Assembly (NCBI RefSeq): GCF_001420715.1 | Contig: NZ_LJJC01000004.1 | Coordinates: 2,572,185-2,636,184 of the forward strand | Source: Heyndrickxia shackletonii | Lineage (GTDB): Bacteria; Bacillota; Bacilli; Bacillales; Bacillaceae_C | Length of the DNA stretch: 64,000 bases | Direction: 5' to 3' | Shown: positions 52,377 through 61,819 of the stretch, piece by piece | How positions within the stretch are numbered: position 1 is the stretch's first letter | Layout: every line of letters begins with the position of its first letter | Made by a program: the position numbers and the translations under genes | The notes under the pieces: generated by a model | Told to the model about the DNA's origin: nothing | The model's database searches: none | What the model saw: the letters and a program-made list of their open reading frames with translations, nothing else

Positions 52377-53696
52377 TCAAACTAACACTGGTGATCCATC
52401 AAACTTCGGCAGCCATTCCCCATGCGCTTCGATTAAATCATCACATAACGAAACGATATCATCCAACGATAATTCAGCTGATGTATGTGGATCCAGCATA
52501 GCTGCTTGATAAATGTGTTCCCGCTTTCCAGTAATGGCTGCCTCTATGGTGAGGAGTTGAGTATTGATATTTGTTCGGTTAAGTGCTGCTAATTGCTCTG
52601 GGAGATCCCCTACATAGGTAGGTGTGATGCCGCTGCGATCTGCAATACACGGAACTTCTACACATGCTTTTTCAGGTAGGTTGCTAATAAGTCTTCCTGT
52701 ATTGAGCACATTTCCGCCAAATTTAAATGGAATATCTGTTTCAATTGCTTCGATAATTCTTGAGCCGTATTCTTTTGTACGAGTATGGTCTAATGACTTG
52801 TTATTTACTAAATCCTCTCTCATTCTTTCCCAATTTTCTATTTGGTTCACACATCTGCGCGCATATTCATCAAGTGGAATATTGTACTTGTCTATCAGCT
52901 CTGGATACCTTGATTTTATAAAATATGGATGGTATTCAGCATTGTGTTCGGATGATTCCGTTACATAGTAGCCAAACTTATCCATCAATTCGAATCGGAC
53001 CATATCATGGTGCTTTGTTTTTTGTTTTTCTTTCGCTCTTTTCTTTATTTCAGGATATAGATCTTTCCCATCCTTTTTTACTTCTAACAACCATGCCATA
53101 TGGTTAATGCCAGCAATCTTTTCCTGTACTCCTTTTGAATCTATCCCTAATGAACGAAATAACTCTTTTGTACAAACTTGGACACTATGACATAATCCAA
53201 CCGTTTTGATATTTGTAAAACGATTCATAACCCCAGTTAAAACCGCCATTGGATTCGTGTAATTGAGGAATAATGCATTAGGACACACTTCTTCCATATC
53301 CTTTGCAAAATCAAGCATTACCGGAATGGTGCGCAGGTTTCGGAAGATTCCGCCTATACCGACCGTATCTGCAATCGTTTGTCTTAAACCATATTTTTTC
53401 GGAATCTCAAAATCAATAACCGTACTTGGTTTGTATCCGCCTACTTGAATGGCATTGATGACGTATTTTGCATCCCTAAGTGCCTCTTTCCGATCATGAT
53501 ACGCTTTGATTTGAATGTTTTTGTTTAGGTTTTCTTTTAAATTAGTCAGCATTTTCTCTGAATCACTTAAACGCTGTTCGTCAATATCAAACAACGCAAA
53601 TTCAAAGCCTTCTAAAGCTGGAACTAACATACAATCTCCCAGGACATTCTTTGCAAATACAGTACTTCCGGCTCCTAAAAACGTAATTTTAGACAT
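52377..53696 (-). CDS. melA: Alpha-galactosidase, glycoside hydrolase family 4
   Basis: A 439-aa NAD- and manganese-dependent glycosidase. GH4 marks: MSKITFLGAGSTVFAKNVLG (1-20, NAD site), INAIQVGGYKPSTVIDFEIP, QTIADTVGIGGIFRNLRTIP, NALFLNYTNPMAVLTGVMNR, the metal cysteine in VGLCHSVQVC and the histidine in IAGINHMAWLLE, then AEYHPYF. The sequence closely follows B. subtilis MelA as I remember it; an alpha-galacturonidase (LplD) is the main alternative. It is last in a minus-strand sugar operon, 50 bases after the ABC permease gene. TTG-less normal ATG start after AAGGAGAG. Confidence 0.88.
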   Translation of the reverse strand: MSKITFLGAGSTVFAKNVLGDCMLVPALEGFEFALFDIDEQRLSDSEKMLTNLKENLNKNIQIKAYHDRKEALRDAKYVINAIQVGGYKPSTVIDFEIPKKYGLRQTIADTVGIGGIFRNLRTIPVMLDFAKDMEEVCPNALFLNYTNPMAVLTGVMNRFTNIKTVGLCHSVQVCTKELFRSLGIDSKGVQEKIAGINHMAWLLEVKKDGKDLYPEIKKRAKEKQKTKHHDMVRFELMDKFGYYVTESSEHNAEYHPYFIKSRYPELIDKYNIPLDEYARRCVNQIENWERMREDLVNNKSLDHTRTKEYGSRIIEAIETDIPFKFGGNVLNTGRLISNLPEKACVEVPCIADRSGITPTYVGDLPEQLAALNRTNINTQLLTIEAAITGKREHIYQAAMLDPHTSAELSLDDIVSLCDDLIEAHGEWLPKFDGSPVLV

Positions 53697-53745
53697 TATT
53701 CTCTCCTTATTTAACAGAATTTTTTTCTATTAAACTATTCCACTC

Positions 53746-54771
53746 TTAAGCTGATTTTTCCTTCCTTTGCAGAAGCACAGCTCCAATCACTATAATCCCT
53801 TTAAACGCCTCTCTTAAAAACGGCGGCACTCCAAATAAATTCAATAAATTATTCATTACCGCAATAATTAACATCCCATAGATGGTACCGATAATAAACC
53901 CTCTTCCGCCCATCAGGCTTGTTCCGCCTACTACCGCTGCAGCAATAGCATCCATTTCTGCTCCTCTTCCAGCGTTTGCAAAGTCCATGGAACCTATCCT
54001 AGTCACTTGAAGAATAGCCGCAATGGAAACAAGAATCCCCATTAATGCATATACTCGTACCTTAATTTTATCTACATTTACTCCGGATAGCTTTGCCGAT
54101 TTTTCATTGGAACCGACCGCAATGACTTGTCTCCCGAAAACGGTTCGCTTAGAGACATAGTAAAGGATATATGCAATGATAGCCCAATATAGAATCGGCA
54201 TAATCAAATATCCTCCAATGCTGAGATTGGAAACTTGTAAGAAATCCATCGGTACTGTCGGGTTGTAACCTTGCATGAATTGTTGGGTAACGCTCCTAAA
54301 GATCATCATCGCGCCTAAAGTAATAATAAATGGAGGAGTTTTCCCTTTAGTAATGGTGACTCCTATCAAAGAACCTAACAAATAGCCGAAAACTAATACC
54401 AGTAAAACCGCAATAAGATATGCAGGAATTCCCGTAATTCCTATTTGCGCCAAAAGTCCTTTCGATCCTGTATCCAAAAGGATCATTGCAAATGCTCCAG
54501 TAGCTACTAATGTAGATCCCACCGATAAATCAATCCCTGCGGTCATAATAACAAACGTCATCCCTAATGCAATGATTCCTATCCCTGCGTTATTTCTCAG
54601 GATATTAATCCAGTTATTGATCCAGGACTGAAACCAGCTGCCGAATGAATCATAATTAAATCCCAGTACCAATGTCTGCAGAATCACCATAATAATGAGC
54701 GCAATGGCCGTACTAAATAGTGGAGACTCCTTCCATTTATGACGAAACCATCGAAAAAAATTTTTATTCAT
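53746..54771 (-). CDS. Sugar ABC transporter permease, RbsC/AraH type
   Basis: A 341-aa membrane protein of the BPD_transp_2 group with about ten spans (LFSTAIALIIMVILQTLVLG; GIGIIALGMTFVIMTAGIDL; AVLLVLVFGYLLGSLIGVTI). The cytoplasmic loop AVGSNEKSAKLSGVNVDKIK (coupling helix, EAA-like) and the motif TAGIDLSVGS are diagnostic of the ribose/galactose-type permease family. The start at 54771 or 54780 (nine bases apart) is uncertain because GGGAGGGG overlaps the first ATG. It follows the ATPase gene by 8 bases. Confidence 0.88.
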   Translation of the reverse strand: MNKNFFRWFRHKWKESPLFSTAIALIIMVILQTLVLGFNYDSFGSWFQSWINNWINILRNNAGIGIIALGMTFVIMTAGIDLSVGSTLVATGAFAMILLDTGSKGLLAQIGITGIPAYLIAVLLVLVFGYLLGSLIGVTITKGKTPPFIITLGAMMIFRSVTQQFMQGYNPTVPMDFLQVSNLSIGGYLIMPILYWAIIAYILYYVSKRTVFGRQVIAVGSNEKSAKLSGVNVDKIKVRVYALMGILVSIAAILQVTRIGSMDFANAGRGAEMDAIAAAVVGGTSLMGGRGFIIGTIYGMLIIAVMNNLLNLFGVPPFLREAFKGIIVIGAVLLQRKEKSA

Positions 54772-54788
54772 CTCCAACATCCCCTCCC

Positions 54789-56279
54789 TTACTTCGTCAA
54801 CTGGCCTCCAGTAGCAAGACTCATGATATGTTGCTCTGTCATTGTTTCTCCGGATACTTCCCCTTGAATCACTCCATGGTACATAACAAGCGCCCGGTCA
54901 CAGACGCGGATGATTTCTTGTCCTTCACTGGAAAGCACAATGATGGCAATGTTTTCTTCAGCAAGTTTTAAGATAATATTGTAAATATCTTCTTTCGCTC
55001 CGACATCCACACCTTGAGTAGGGTTGTCTAAGATCAGCAGCTTCGGCTTTGCCATCAGCCATTTGGATAAAACCACTTTTTGTTGATTTCCTCCTGAAAG
55101 GCTGTTAATGCTGTCCGTTTCCTTTCCCATCTTGATTCGCAAAGCGTTTCTTTGTTGCTCAAATTCTGCTATATGTTTTTTTGTATCAATCATTCCGCGC
55201 TTTGAAAATATTGGCCAAGTCACGATAGAAGCATTTTCTAGAATATTCATATCTTTGATAATACCGTTTTCTTTTCTGTTTCTCGGCAGATACGCAATTC
55301 CTTCTTTGATTGCATGGGCAGTGCTTTTTATTTTTACCTCCATACCATTTAAGAAAATTTTGCCTGATGAAGGTTTATCTACGCCAAAGATTGTTTGAAA
55401 TAGCTCACTTCTTCCGTCCCCTAAGAGTCCTGTCACCCCAAGGACTTCGCCTGCTTTAATTGAAAAATGAATATCGCGATAGTCTCGGTTGTTGGTAAGT
55501 CCCTCTACTCGTAAAACTTCCTTCCCCAGTTTTTTCTCCTTTAAAAGGGAACCTGTCCTAACCTCATATCCCACCATGTGCCGTGCCAAATCATTTGTTG
55601 TCACTTCGCTGATGTTTCCCTCTGCAATTAGCCCGCCATCTCTTAGTACCGTGAATCTATCACAAACACTCATTACTTCATTCAGTTTATGGGAGATAAA
55701 AATAATCCCAACATTCTTGTCCTTTAGCGTTTTCATCATTGAAAAGACTCGTTCAATTTCTTGGTCGGTTAAAGAGGTAGTAGGTTCATCCATGATAATA
55801 ATAGATGCATTCATCATCATTGCCCTGCATATTTCTACGATTTGTTTATAGGAAGCATCTAGGTCAGACACAAATGTTTTCGGATCTAGCTGGACATTCA
55901 TTTGTTTAAATACTTCTTTTGTTTCATTCATCATTCTTTCTAAGTCCAGTCTTCCTCTTTTTGTTTTTAGTTCTCTGCCAAGAAACATATTTTCATAAAT
56001 TGGTAAATCATTGATGAGGTTCAACTCTTGATGGATAAAGGCAATTCCAGCCTCCTGTGATTGTGCAGGAGTGGCAAACTTTACCTGTTTGCCATCTAGA
56101 CTTATGCTTCCTGAATCCATTTGGTGAACGCCGCCAAGTATGTTCATCAATGTAGATTTTCCCGCTCCATTTTCCCCAAGCAGCGCACAAATTTCTCCGC
56201 CTTTCAGAGTGAACGATACATCTTTTAATACTGCATTGCTTCCAAAGGACTTTCTAATATTTTTCATTTCTACGAACAT
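54789..56279 (-). CDS. Sugar ABC transporter ATP-binding protein, RbsA type
   Basis: A 496-aa protein with two tandem ATPase domains. N-terminal: Walker A LLGENGAGKSTLMNILG (about 33-49) and Walker B region ASIIIMDEPTTSL (about 155-167). C-terminal: the degenerate Walker A VTGLLGDGRSELFQTIFG and the intact signature SLSGGNQQKVVLSKWLMAKP with ILDNPTQGVDVGAK. This is the typical RbsA/MglA arrangement, in which only one site is fully active. Start at 56279 after GGGGTGG; the 17-codon extension in the longer frame is rejected. Confidence 0.92.
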   Translation of the reverse strand: MFVEMKNIRKSFGSNAVLKDVSFTLKGGEICALLGENGAGKSTLMNILGGVHQMDSGSISLDGKQVKFATPAQSQEAGIAFIHQELNLINDLPIYENMFLGRELKTKRGRLDLERMMNETKEVFKQMNVQLDPKTFVSDLDASYKQIVEICRAMMMNASIIIMDEPTTSLTDQEIERVFSMMKTLKDKNVGIIFISHKLNEVMSVCDRFTVLRDGGLIAEGNISEVTTNDLARHMVGYEVRTGSLLKEKKLGKEVLRVEGLTNNRDYRDIHFSIKAGEVLGVTGLLGDGRSELFQTIFGVDKPSSGKIFLNGMEVKIKSTAHAIKEGIAYLPRNRKENGIIKDMNILENASIVTWPIFSKRGMIDTKKHIAEFEQQRNALRIKMGKETDSINSLSGGNQQKVVLSKWLMAKPKLLILDNPTQGVDVGAKEDIYNIILKLAEENIAIIVLSSEGQEIIRVCDRALVMYHGVIQGEVSGETMTEQHIMSLATGGQLTK

Positions 56280-56357
56280 GGCATCCACCCCTTTGTAAAA
56301 AGAGGTTATAGCTATGCCATAACCCCTCATTTGTTTATCTTTCTATAGAAACATAGA

Positions 56358-57335
56358 TTAATATGGAGATTTATCGTCTAAGTATTTTTCATAATTAGAT
56401 TTGTCAACAATTGTAGTAGGAATGATGGTCTCTTTTGGTACATCTTCTCCGTTTAACAGTTTCAACGCAATATCCACCGCATCTTTTACCATTGCCGGAC
56501 TATATAGTGCTGACTCGATCCAAATGTCATTGTTATCCGGCATCATTTTAAAATATTCTTGCATTCCACCGCCACCTGTGACGACTTTAATATCGGTTCT
56601 CCCTGCTTCCTTAATTGCTTGCAGTACACCGATGGAGGTTTCATCATCCATGGAGTAAACAGCATCAATCTTTTTATTTTTCGTTAGGATATCCGAAAAG
56701 TCTTTTAGCCCGTCTTCGCGTGTAAATTTCGTAGCATAAGAGAGAATCTTCACATCAGGTGCAATCTCTTTCATCGTATCAACAAAACCTTGTTTTCTTA
56801 ATTCGGAAACAGACCCGGATGACGGTACCTCCAGCATGACTACCGTTCCTGTTTTTCCGATTTTATCGACAACATACTTAGCTCCTTGAATACCCATATC
56901 CTTGTTGTCCCCTGCTACTCGGTAGACACCATCAACATTGATTTTGATATCAAAGTTAATGATTTTAATTCCTGCATCCAATGCCTGCTTTATCGGTACC
57001 TCCATGCCTTCCCATTGCGGAAATGCTACAATCGCTTCTGCTCCCCATGTTTTTAAATCATCAAGTTGGGAAGTCATTTCTTCTGCATTATTACTAGTCT
57101 CAATTTTGTACTCTATCTGTTTTCCTAATTCCTTTGCCCGCAACTCTGCATTATAGGCAACTGCAGCCACCCAGCCATGTGTAACAGCCGGTGCCAGAAT
57201 CCCAATCTTATGTTTTTTTGTTCCTGAGCTTCCGCCATTTCCATTGTTGCCCGATGATTTTTCACCGCCGCAAGCAGTAAGAAGAGGCACCATTATTAAA
57301 AAGACAAGCACCATCAACGATAAAGTCTTCTTCAC
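56358..57335 (-). CDS. Sugar ABC transporter substrate-binding lipoprotein
   Basis: A 325-aa periplasmic-binding-protein type 1 receptor (RbsB class). The signal sequence VFLIMVPLLTACGG has the lipobox LTAC (Cys about 22), followed by a Gly/Ser/Asn linker and KHKIGILAPAVTHGWVAAVA. The two lobes carry GAEAIVAFPQWEGMEVPIKQ, INFDIKINVDGVYRVAGDNK, and AVYSMDDETSIGVLQAIKEA. The ligand is probably a galactoside or related sugar, given the downstream alpha-galactosidase. Co-transcribed with the ATPase, 78 bases apart. A palindromic operator-like sequence lies upstream at 57410. Confidence 0.9.
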   Translation of the reverse strand: MKKTLSLMVLVFLIMVPLLTACGGEKSSGNNGNGGSSGTKKHKIGILAPAVTHGWVAAVAYNAELRAKELGKQIEYKIETSNNAEEMTSQLDDLKTWGAEAIVAFPQWEGMEVPIKQALDAGIKIINFDIKINVDGVYRVAGDNKDMGIQGAKYVVDKIGKTGTVVMLEVPSSGSVSELRKQGFVDTMKEIAPDVKILSYATKFTREDGLKDFSDILTKNKKIDAVYSMDDETSIGVLQAIKEAGRTDIKVVTGGGGMQEYFKMMPDNNDIWIESALYSPAMVKDAVDIALKLLNGEDVPKETIIPTTIVDKSNYEKYLDDKSPY

Positions 57336-57409
57336 TAGACTTTCCCCCTTAAAATTTACAAACTATTAAAAAGTAATTCTATTGACCTTTCTAGTGCAAT
57401 TTTTTTGTT

Positions 57410-57421
57410 AACGGGCACGTT
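57410..57421. promoter_or_regulatory. Palindrome upstream of the sugar-binding protein gene
   Basis: AACGGGCACGTT (arms AACG / CGTT) within TTAACGGGCACGTTCCC, 75 bases before the binding protein start. It resembles a LacI-type operator; no regulator gene is in the window. Confidence 0.35.
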
Positions 57422-57499
57422 CCCTCTTTGATCCTATAAAGAATAATTACTACATTTTATGAAACCAATTTTTTTCTTATACCGAAACTTCCAGATAAC

Positions 57500-58507
57500 T
57501 TATCCACCTATGATTTTCTCTATCACCTTTAGTGATGCGAGTGCCTCTTGGCCAGTAATAGGAGGCTCTTTATCATAAAGGATCGATTCTATAAAAGCAT
57601 CAATCACACCAGTACTTGTTTGGTTATCATTAGTTTGAATAGATTCTATTTCGTATTTGATTACGTCCCCATCCTCCGTTTCAATCAAAAGCGGGTAATC
57701 TGGATGATGATAGATTTTGATAATCCCTTTTTGACAATAGATGATGGTGGAGTTATCCTCGGCACCGTAATATGTCCATGAGAAGGAAGCCGTTCCAATA
57801 CGGCCTCTTTTTGTTTTTAAAGCACAAACTACATTGTCACAAACCTTAATACGATCTCTATTTTCGTCAACTTTATCCAAAGCACCATGGAATGACTTCA
57901 CATCTTCTACTACATCATCTAATAAATAGTGAATGAGATCGATTTTATGAATTCCCAGATCTCCGGCAACACCTAAGGAAGATCGTTCTTTTTTAAAAAA
58001 CCAAGTTGCATTCGACTTCTCCGTGCCCCAGCTTTCCGGTCCTTTATGTCCAAATGTCGTCTTAAAAGTTAACACTTCACCCAATTCCTTGTTTTCGATG
58101 ATTACCTTAGCCTTTTGATGCGCCTTCGTAAATCGTTGGTTATGATCTACCATTAATATCTTTCCAGACTGCTTTTGCGCTTTGAGGATTATTTCAGCAT
58201 ACTCAACATTAATAGCCAAAGGCTTTTCACATAGAACATGCTTCCCATTTAGCAAAGCATTCGAAGTATAAATATGATGTGCATCATTGGAGGAACAATC
58301 ACTAATTGCCACTATCTTTGGATCCTTATAAAGTTCTTCTACCTTTTCAACTGCACTGCCATCAAACATGTTTGCCAGTTCCCTTGCTCTATCCGGATTA
58401 CGGTCGAAGAAGACAATCTCATCGACATGCGGGTTTACTTTATACTCTGGTGCATGACGAAGTCTTGCGATGGAACCGCATCCAATAATACCAACTTTAA
58501 TACCCAA
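57500..58507 (-). CDS. Gfo/Idh/MocA family oxidoreductase
   Basis: A 335-aa NAD(P)-dependent sugar dehydrogenase. The Rossmann motif is VGIIGCGSIARLRHA (about 5-19), the nicotinamide-side motif HVLCEKPLAIN (about 89-99, catalytic lysine in EKP), and the active-site helix GDLGIHKIDLIHYLLD (about 182-197, His). It probably oxidises a free sugar or inositol-like compound delivered by the neighbouring transporter. TTG start with GGGGGG eight bases upstream. First gene of the operon, 164 bases ahead of the binding protein gene, with its own palindromic operator at 58540. Confidence 0.9.
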   Translation of the reverse strand: MGIKVGIIGCGSIARLRHAPEYKVNPHVDEIVFFDRNPDRARELANMFDGSAVEKVEELYKDPKIVAISDCSSNDAHHIYTSNALLNGKHVLCEKPLAINVEYAEIILKAQKQSGKILMVDHNQRFTKAHQKAKVIIENKELGEVLTFKTTFGHKGPESWGTEKSNATWFFKKERSSLGVAGDLGIHKIDLIHYLLDDVVEDVKSFHGALDKVDENRDRIKVCDNVVCALKTKRGRIGTASFSWTYYGAEDNSTIIYCQKGIIKIYHHPDYPLLIETEDGDVIKYEIESIQTNDNQTSTGVIDAFIESILYDKEPPITGQEALASLKVIEKIIGG

Positions 58508-58539
58508 TAGACATACCCCCCTCTTAACTCATTTATATG

Positions 58540-58562
58540 GTTCCTTGGATTATTCATGGAAC
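58540..58562. promoter_or_regulatory. Palindromic operator upstream of the Gfo/Idh/MocA gene
   Basis: GTTCC...GGAAC inverted arms (GTTCCTTG / CATGGAAC) around a 7-base centre, 33 bases before the TTG start: the position expected for a repressor binding the promoter region. Confidence 0.45.
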
Positions 58563-58958
58563 AACGTGAAGCAGAGTAGTGTATATGAATATCCATTTTT
58601 TAGAATAAGATATTCCTACTTTTTTATGGTCTTTTGTACCCATTTCTACGTTGGCAAATATTTAAATAGAACTAATCAGTCAAAAAAGTATTGGAGGATT
58701 AATCATCTTCCAAAAACTAGTAAAGATTTTGCACCGAAATATTAAATTATTAGAGAGCTTACTGGTAAAAATCAACTATATATTTCGCAGTATTAATTTC
58801 CTTGTGAATGTTTGATTGTAGATGAAAATAACTAGATATAAAAAGTGAGGAATAATGTTGAAGAATCATAGTGTGGGGTATTTCACTGGGAGCTTCGTTT
58901 CTATTATTCTAATAAAAACATAAAAGCGATGAATGTAATTTAACCCGCCCCGCAAATC
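58563..58958. other. Intergenic, nothing recognised
   Basis: Frames up to 91 codons exist on the plus strand, but none has a ribosome binding site or recognisable family. Confidence 0.35.
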
Positions 58959-59165
58959 CAAAACAGTAATAAAATTCGACTTTTGACACACAGAAAAAAG
59001 CATTTGATCGACTCGTTCATCAAATACTATCTTTTTACTCAATTCAAACTAACGGAACCAGTAAAGGTAGTTGTCCAACATATTTCGTTGTAACTCCTTG
59101 GAAACGTTCCATCCAGTTTTCAAGCCAATTTGGGTGCAGATTCCAAGTTGAGTTAACGGAGGAAT
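58959..59165 (-). pseudogene. Transposase C-terminal remnant
   Basis: On the minus strand coding-like pieces in shifting frames read NLHPNWLENWMERFQGVTTK, DNYLYWFR, and FELSKKIVFDERVDQMLFSV. The order HGVATKY..NYL.WF is that of the end of IS1595-like transposases. Stops and shifts are present; the rest of the element is not visible. 59166-59374 holds nothing else. Confidence 0.4.
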
Positions 59166-59374
59166 CCATACCCTTTAACCATTTTTTCTCCATCTTTTTT
59201 ATTCTATGGTTCTGTTAAACTTTAATGTTGATTATTGAACTAAAATTTTGGGAAACCCTTATAGATGGGGTTTCCCCAATACTTAATAAAATTAATGTAA
59301 TCTTTAACTTAATAAGAACCCTCCAATTGACACATATAATGAAAATAAAAAAACAGCTATTAGAAACCAATCGT

Positions 59375-60202
59375 TTAATTTAAGAAGGAATTGATGAAAT
59401 CAAACGCCCGTACATCTGAAACATGCGCGTAATGGCCACCATTCAGTTCTTTCATGCTAATATTCGAATGCTTAATTCGACTTACTTGCCGTTTTATTTT
59501 GTTTTGGACTTTCACATTACTTTCTTTACGATTTCCATAAAGAACGAGGCAAGGTACTTTAAGTTTATTTAATATTCTCGGCATGTTGAAGCGATAAAGT
59601 GCAAGAAGAAGACTCAACCCTTTTAAGGAGGATGCTGGTTGATTAGCAATAGCATTTCTCATAAACTCACTATCCTTAAGGCCTAGACTCTTAATCCTTG
59701 CTTTCATCTCTTCATCCGTTATTTCCTTCGACTCGATATTTTGACTCTCTTTTGTTTCATTACCTAAAAACTTCTGACCAAAAATTCTATGTAAAACACT
59801 AATAAGGGGAAGAAAGTATCCAACTGAACCAAACATCTGAACTGGAAATCGTTCAATTTTAGCAAATCCAATATCCAGTAAAATCAGCTTATTTACCTTT
59901 TCAGGATAATAGTATGCAAATGATAGGCCAATTCCTCCTCCTAATGAATGACCAATTATATTGATTTTATGGATTTCTTTTTCCTCTAAATAATCATTTA
60001 ACCAATTTGCCGCATCAACCATTTTTACTACCCCATCCAACCCTTCGCTTCTCCCAATTCCGGGCAAGTCAATCATATGCATAGTGAACTTTTCATCCAA
60101 TGCGCTTGCTATAGGCATTCCGAAATTTCCCGTCCATCCTGTGCCAGGTAAAAAAATGATGGTTTCTTTTCCCTTTCCGAAAATTTCAACATAATGTTTC
60201 AT
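59375..60202 (-). CDS. Alpha/beta fold hydrolase
   Basis: A 275-aa hydrolase with the complete catalytic frame: oxyanion region ETIIFLPGTGWTGN, nucleophile NIIGHSLGGGIGLSFAYYYP (Ser about 89), acid region VLYGNRKESN (about 228) and the histidine in LNGGHYAHVSDVRAFDFINS (about 259). No signal peptide, so it is cytoplasmic. ATG after CGGAGGAGTTA. The substrate is unknown. A cap domain of about 75 residues (MFGSVGYFLPLISVLHRIFG) is typical of esterases and acyl-transfer relatives. Confidence 0.88.
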   Translation of the reverse strand: MKHYVEIFGKGKETIIFLPGTGWTGNFGMPIASALDEKFTMHMIDLPGIGRSEGLDGVVKMVDAANWLNDYLEEKEIHKINIIGHSLGGGIGLSFAYYYPEKVNKLILLDIGFAKIERFPVQMFGSVGYFLPLISVLHRIFGQKFLGNETKESQNIESKEITDEEMKARIKSLGLKDSEFMRNAIANQPASSLKGLSLLLALYRFNMPRILNKLKVPCLVLYGNRKESNVKVQNKIKRQVSRIKHSNISMKELNGGHYAHVSDVRAFDFINSFLN

Positions 60203-60305
60203 TACTAACTCCTCCGCTTATACATACAATTCAGATCGGTATTATGTATTATCACAAAATAATTTGCCTATGATTACTAGTCCTTCTTCCTAATACTACC
60301 CGTTT

Positions 60306-60495
60306 TTAGCATTCAATAGATTCTGAAATTAATTTGCTGTTTTCTTGTAATAGTCTTTCTGCTGCTGTTATATTCTCTTTTAGATAGGTGGGTAGTTCTG
60401 GATGAGCTAAAATTTGTGGAGTTGTCAGCCACTTTTCTGTAGTACCTCTTCTTGCTAATACAGACTGCTGTTTTCCATTAACAATTACATAGTAC
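60306..60495 (-). pseudogene. Unrecognised coding fragment, about 60 codons
   Basis: Reads YYVIVNGKQQSVLARRGTTE, KWLTTPQILAHPELPTYLKE, NITAAERLLQENSKLISESI and a stop, with a stop just before and no start. It looks like the end of a real protein (amphipathic helices), but I do not recognise it. It lies directly after the truncated serpin. Confidence 0.4.
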
Positions 60496-60540
60496 TAAAC
60501 ATATGGAGCAAAGTAATAAAAAGTAACGCAGCAAATTGCG

Positions 60541-61461
60541 TTACTCTACATGAAATATTAGATTAATATAAGGATATATAAATTGCTTCCAATTATCAGC
60601 ATTTAATTTCTTTTGAAATTCATCCAAACGAGTATTTTCTTTCGGCAAAAATACTACCATGCTCGTTTCACCATCTCCATAAGGAAGTGCCACGGCTTGA
60701 AAGTCCTCTGTTTCCAAATAATCCAACTCTTTATTGAGTTTCATAAGAGGAACTTTTTTGGTGGCCCCATCCTTTAAATGAAACGTTTTCTTCTCTGTAT
60801 GCTTTTTATCAAATTCATACTGCCAATTCCCTTTGAAATAAACAGCGTTGATCAGTATGGTGATTAAATCAGAACTTAAAGGTGCATCTACTAAATCTTT
60901 TATTTTGTTATTAGTTGCCTTTTTGACCCAACCATTAATTTTATCTGGTGCATTCGGATTCTTAATATCGATTTCTTGAATCTTTGCATTAAAATAATCT
61001 TTGTTATTCTTAGAGAAATCGTCTTGAAAGTGGTAATTATTGTTCAACCAAATAGAGTTGGCAACATTGAGCTAGACTTTTTCTGAATTATTATGGAGCA
61101 TGGACATTAATGAAGCATTCGCTTTATTTAGCTCACTGTTATTTAACCCACCCACATGCAAAACCTTTGCAATTTCATCCTTTGTCACTCCGTCTGCCCC
61201 ATTATAAGCCATAGACAATGCCATAAATAAGCTGGCTGGGGAAATAATTACATTTTCGTTTTTATCAGCTACCACATGTTGTAACCAATCAAATCCTAAT
61301 TCATTTTGTGAAGAAACGATTCTTTGGTAGTCTTCCTTACCAAACTCCACATTACTTGAAATCTCTAGACCATCTGCTTCCTTTTTGGTTCCACAGCCAG
61401 GCAAAATCAATAAGAAACACGCTATCAGTAAAGGATAAACCAATTTCTTCATATTCCTCAC
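60541..61461 (-). pseudogene. Serpin lipoprotein with in-frame amber stop and lost C-terminus
   Basis: The first 130 codons encode a lipoprotein signal (LVYPLLIACFLLILPGCG, lipobox LPGC) and the start of a serpin: NVIISPASLFMALSMAYNGA, DGVTKDEIAKVLHVGGLNNS. TAG at 61070-61072 interrupts HNNSEKV*LNVANSIWLNNN; the frame is otherwise unbroken and continues with ITILINAVYFKGNWQYEFDK, FHLKDGATKKVPLM, LPYGDGETSMVVFLPKE. The protein then stops at residue 299-equivalent, before the reactive centre loop that serpins need. Serpins are rare in bacteria and inhibit peptidases; this one is inactive. Confidence 0.88.
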
Positions 61462-61819
61462 CGTCCTTACAACATTAGACTGAGATAGGAAGAATAAGGT
61501 TACAATTTATTGTTATTTCCATTTTAGATAATTAATCAATTTTGTTTTAGTCAAATTTTTGTAAATTAAAATATTTAATAGATTCATATAAAAAGAGGAA
61601 ATGGGACGTGTTTAAGGAAAAGTAACGCTGTAGCACCTGGTTTCGAAAAATTTAATGCCCTTCCCTATTAAGGTGAATCGGACAATATTGGTTATACCTT
61701 CTATTCCTTGCTTCCCATGAATCTAAATTCATTGGCCAAACAATTCAGGTAGAAGGCGGTCATTATATCGCTAATCCAAGAATTGCAGACTGTCAGGAAT
61801 ATTTTAAAGATATTATCTG
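61462..61819. other. Intergenic, nothing recognised
   Basis: About 350 bases upstream of the serpin gene. The remainder up to 62061 is the repeat array listed separately. Confidence 0.35.

Noticed and set aside
58274-58745. Plus-strand frames opposite and upstream of the Gfo/Idh/MocA gene
   Set aside because: Shadow of that gene and of its promoter region; no start signals.
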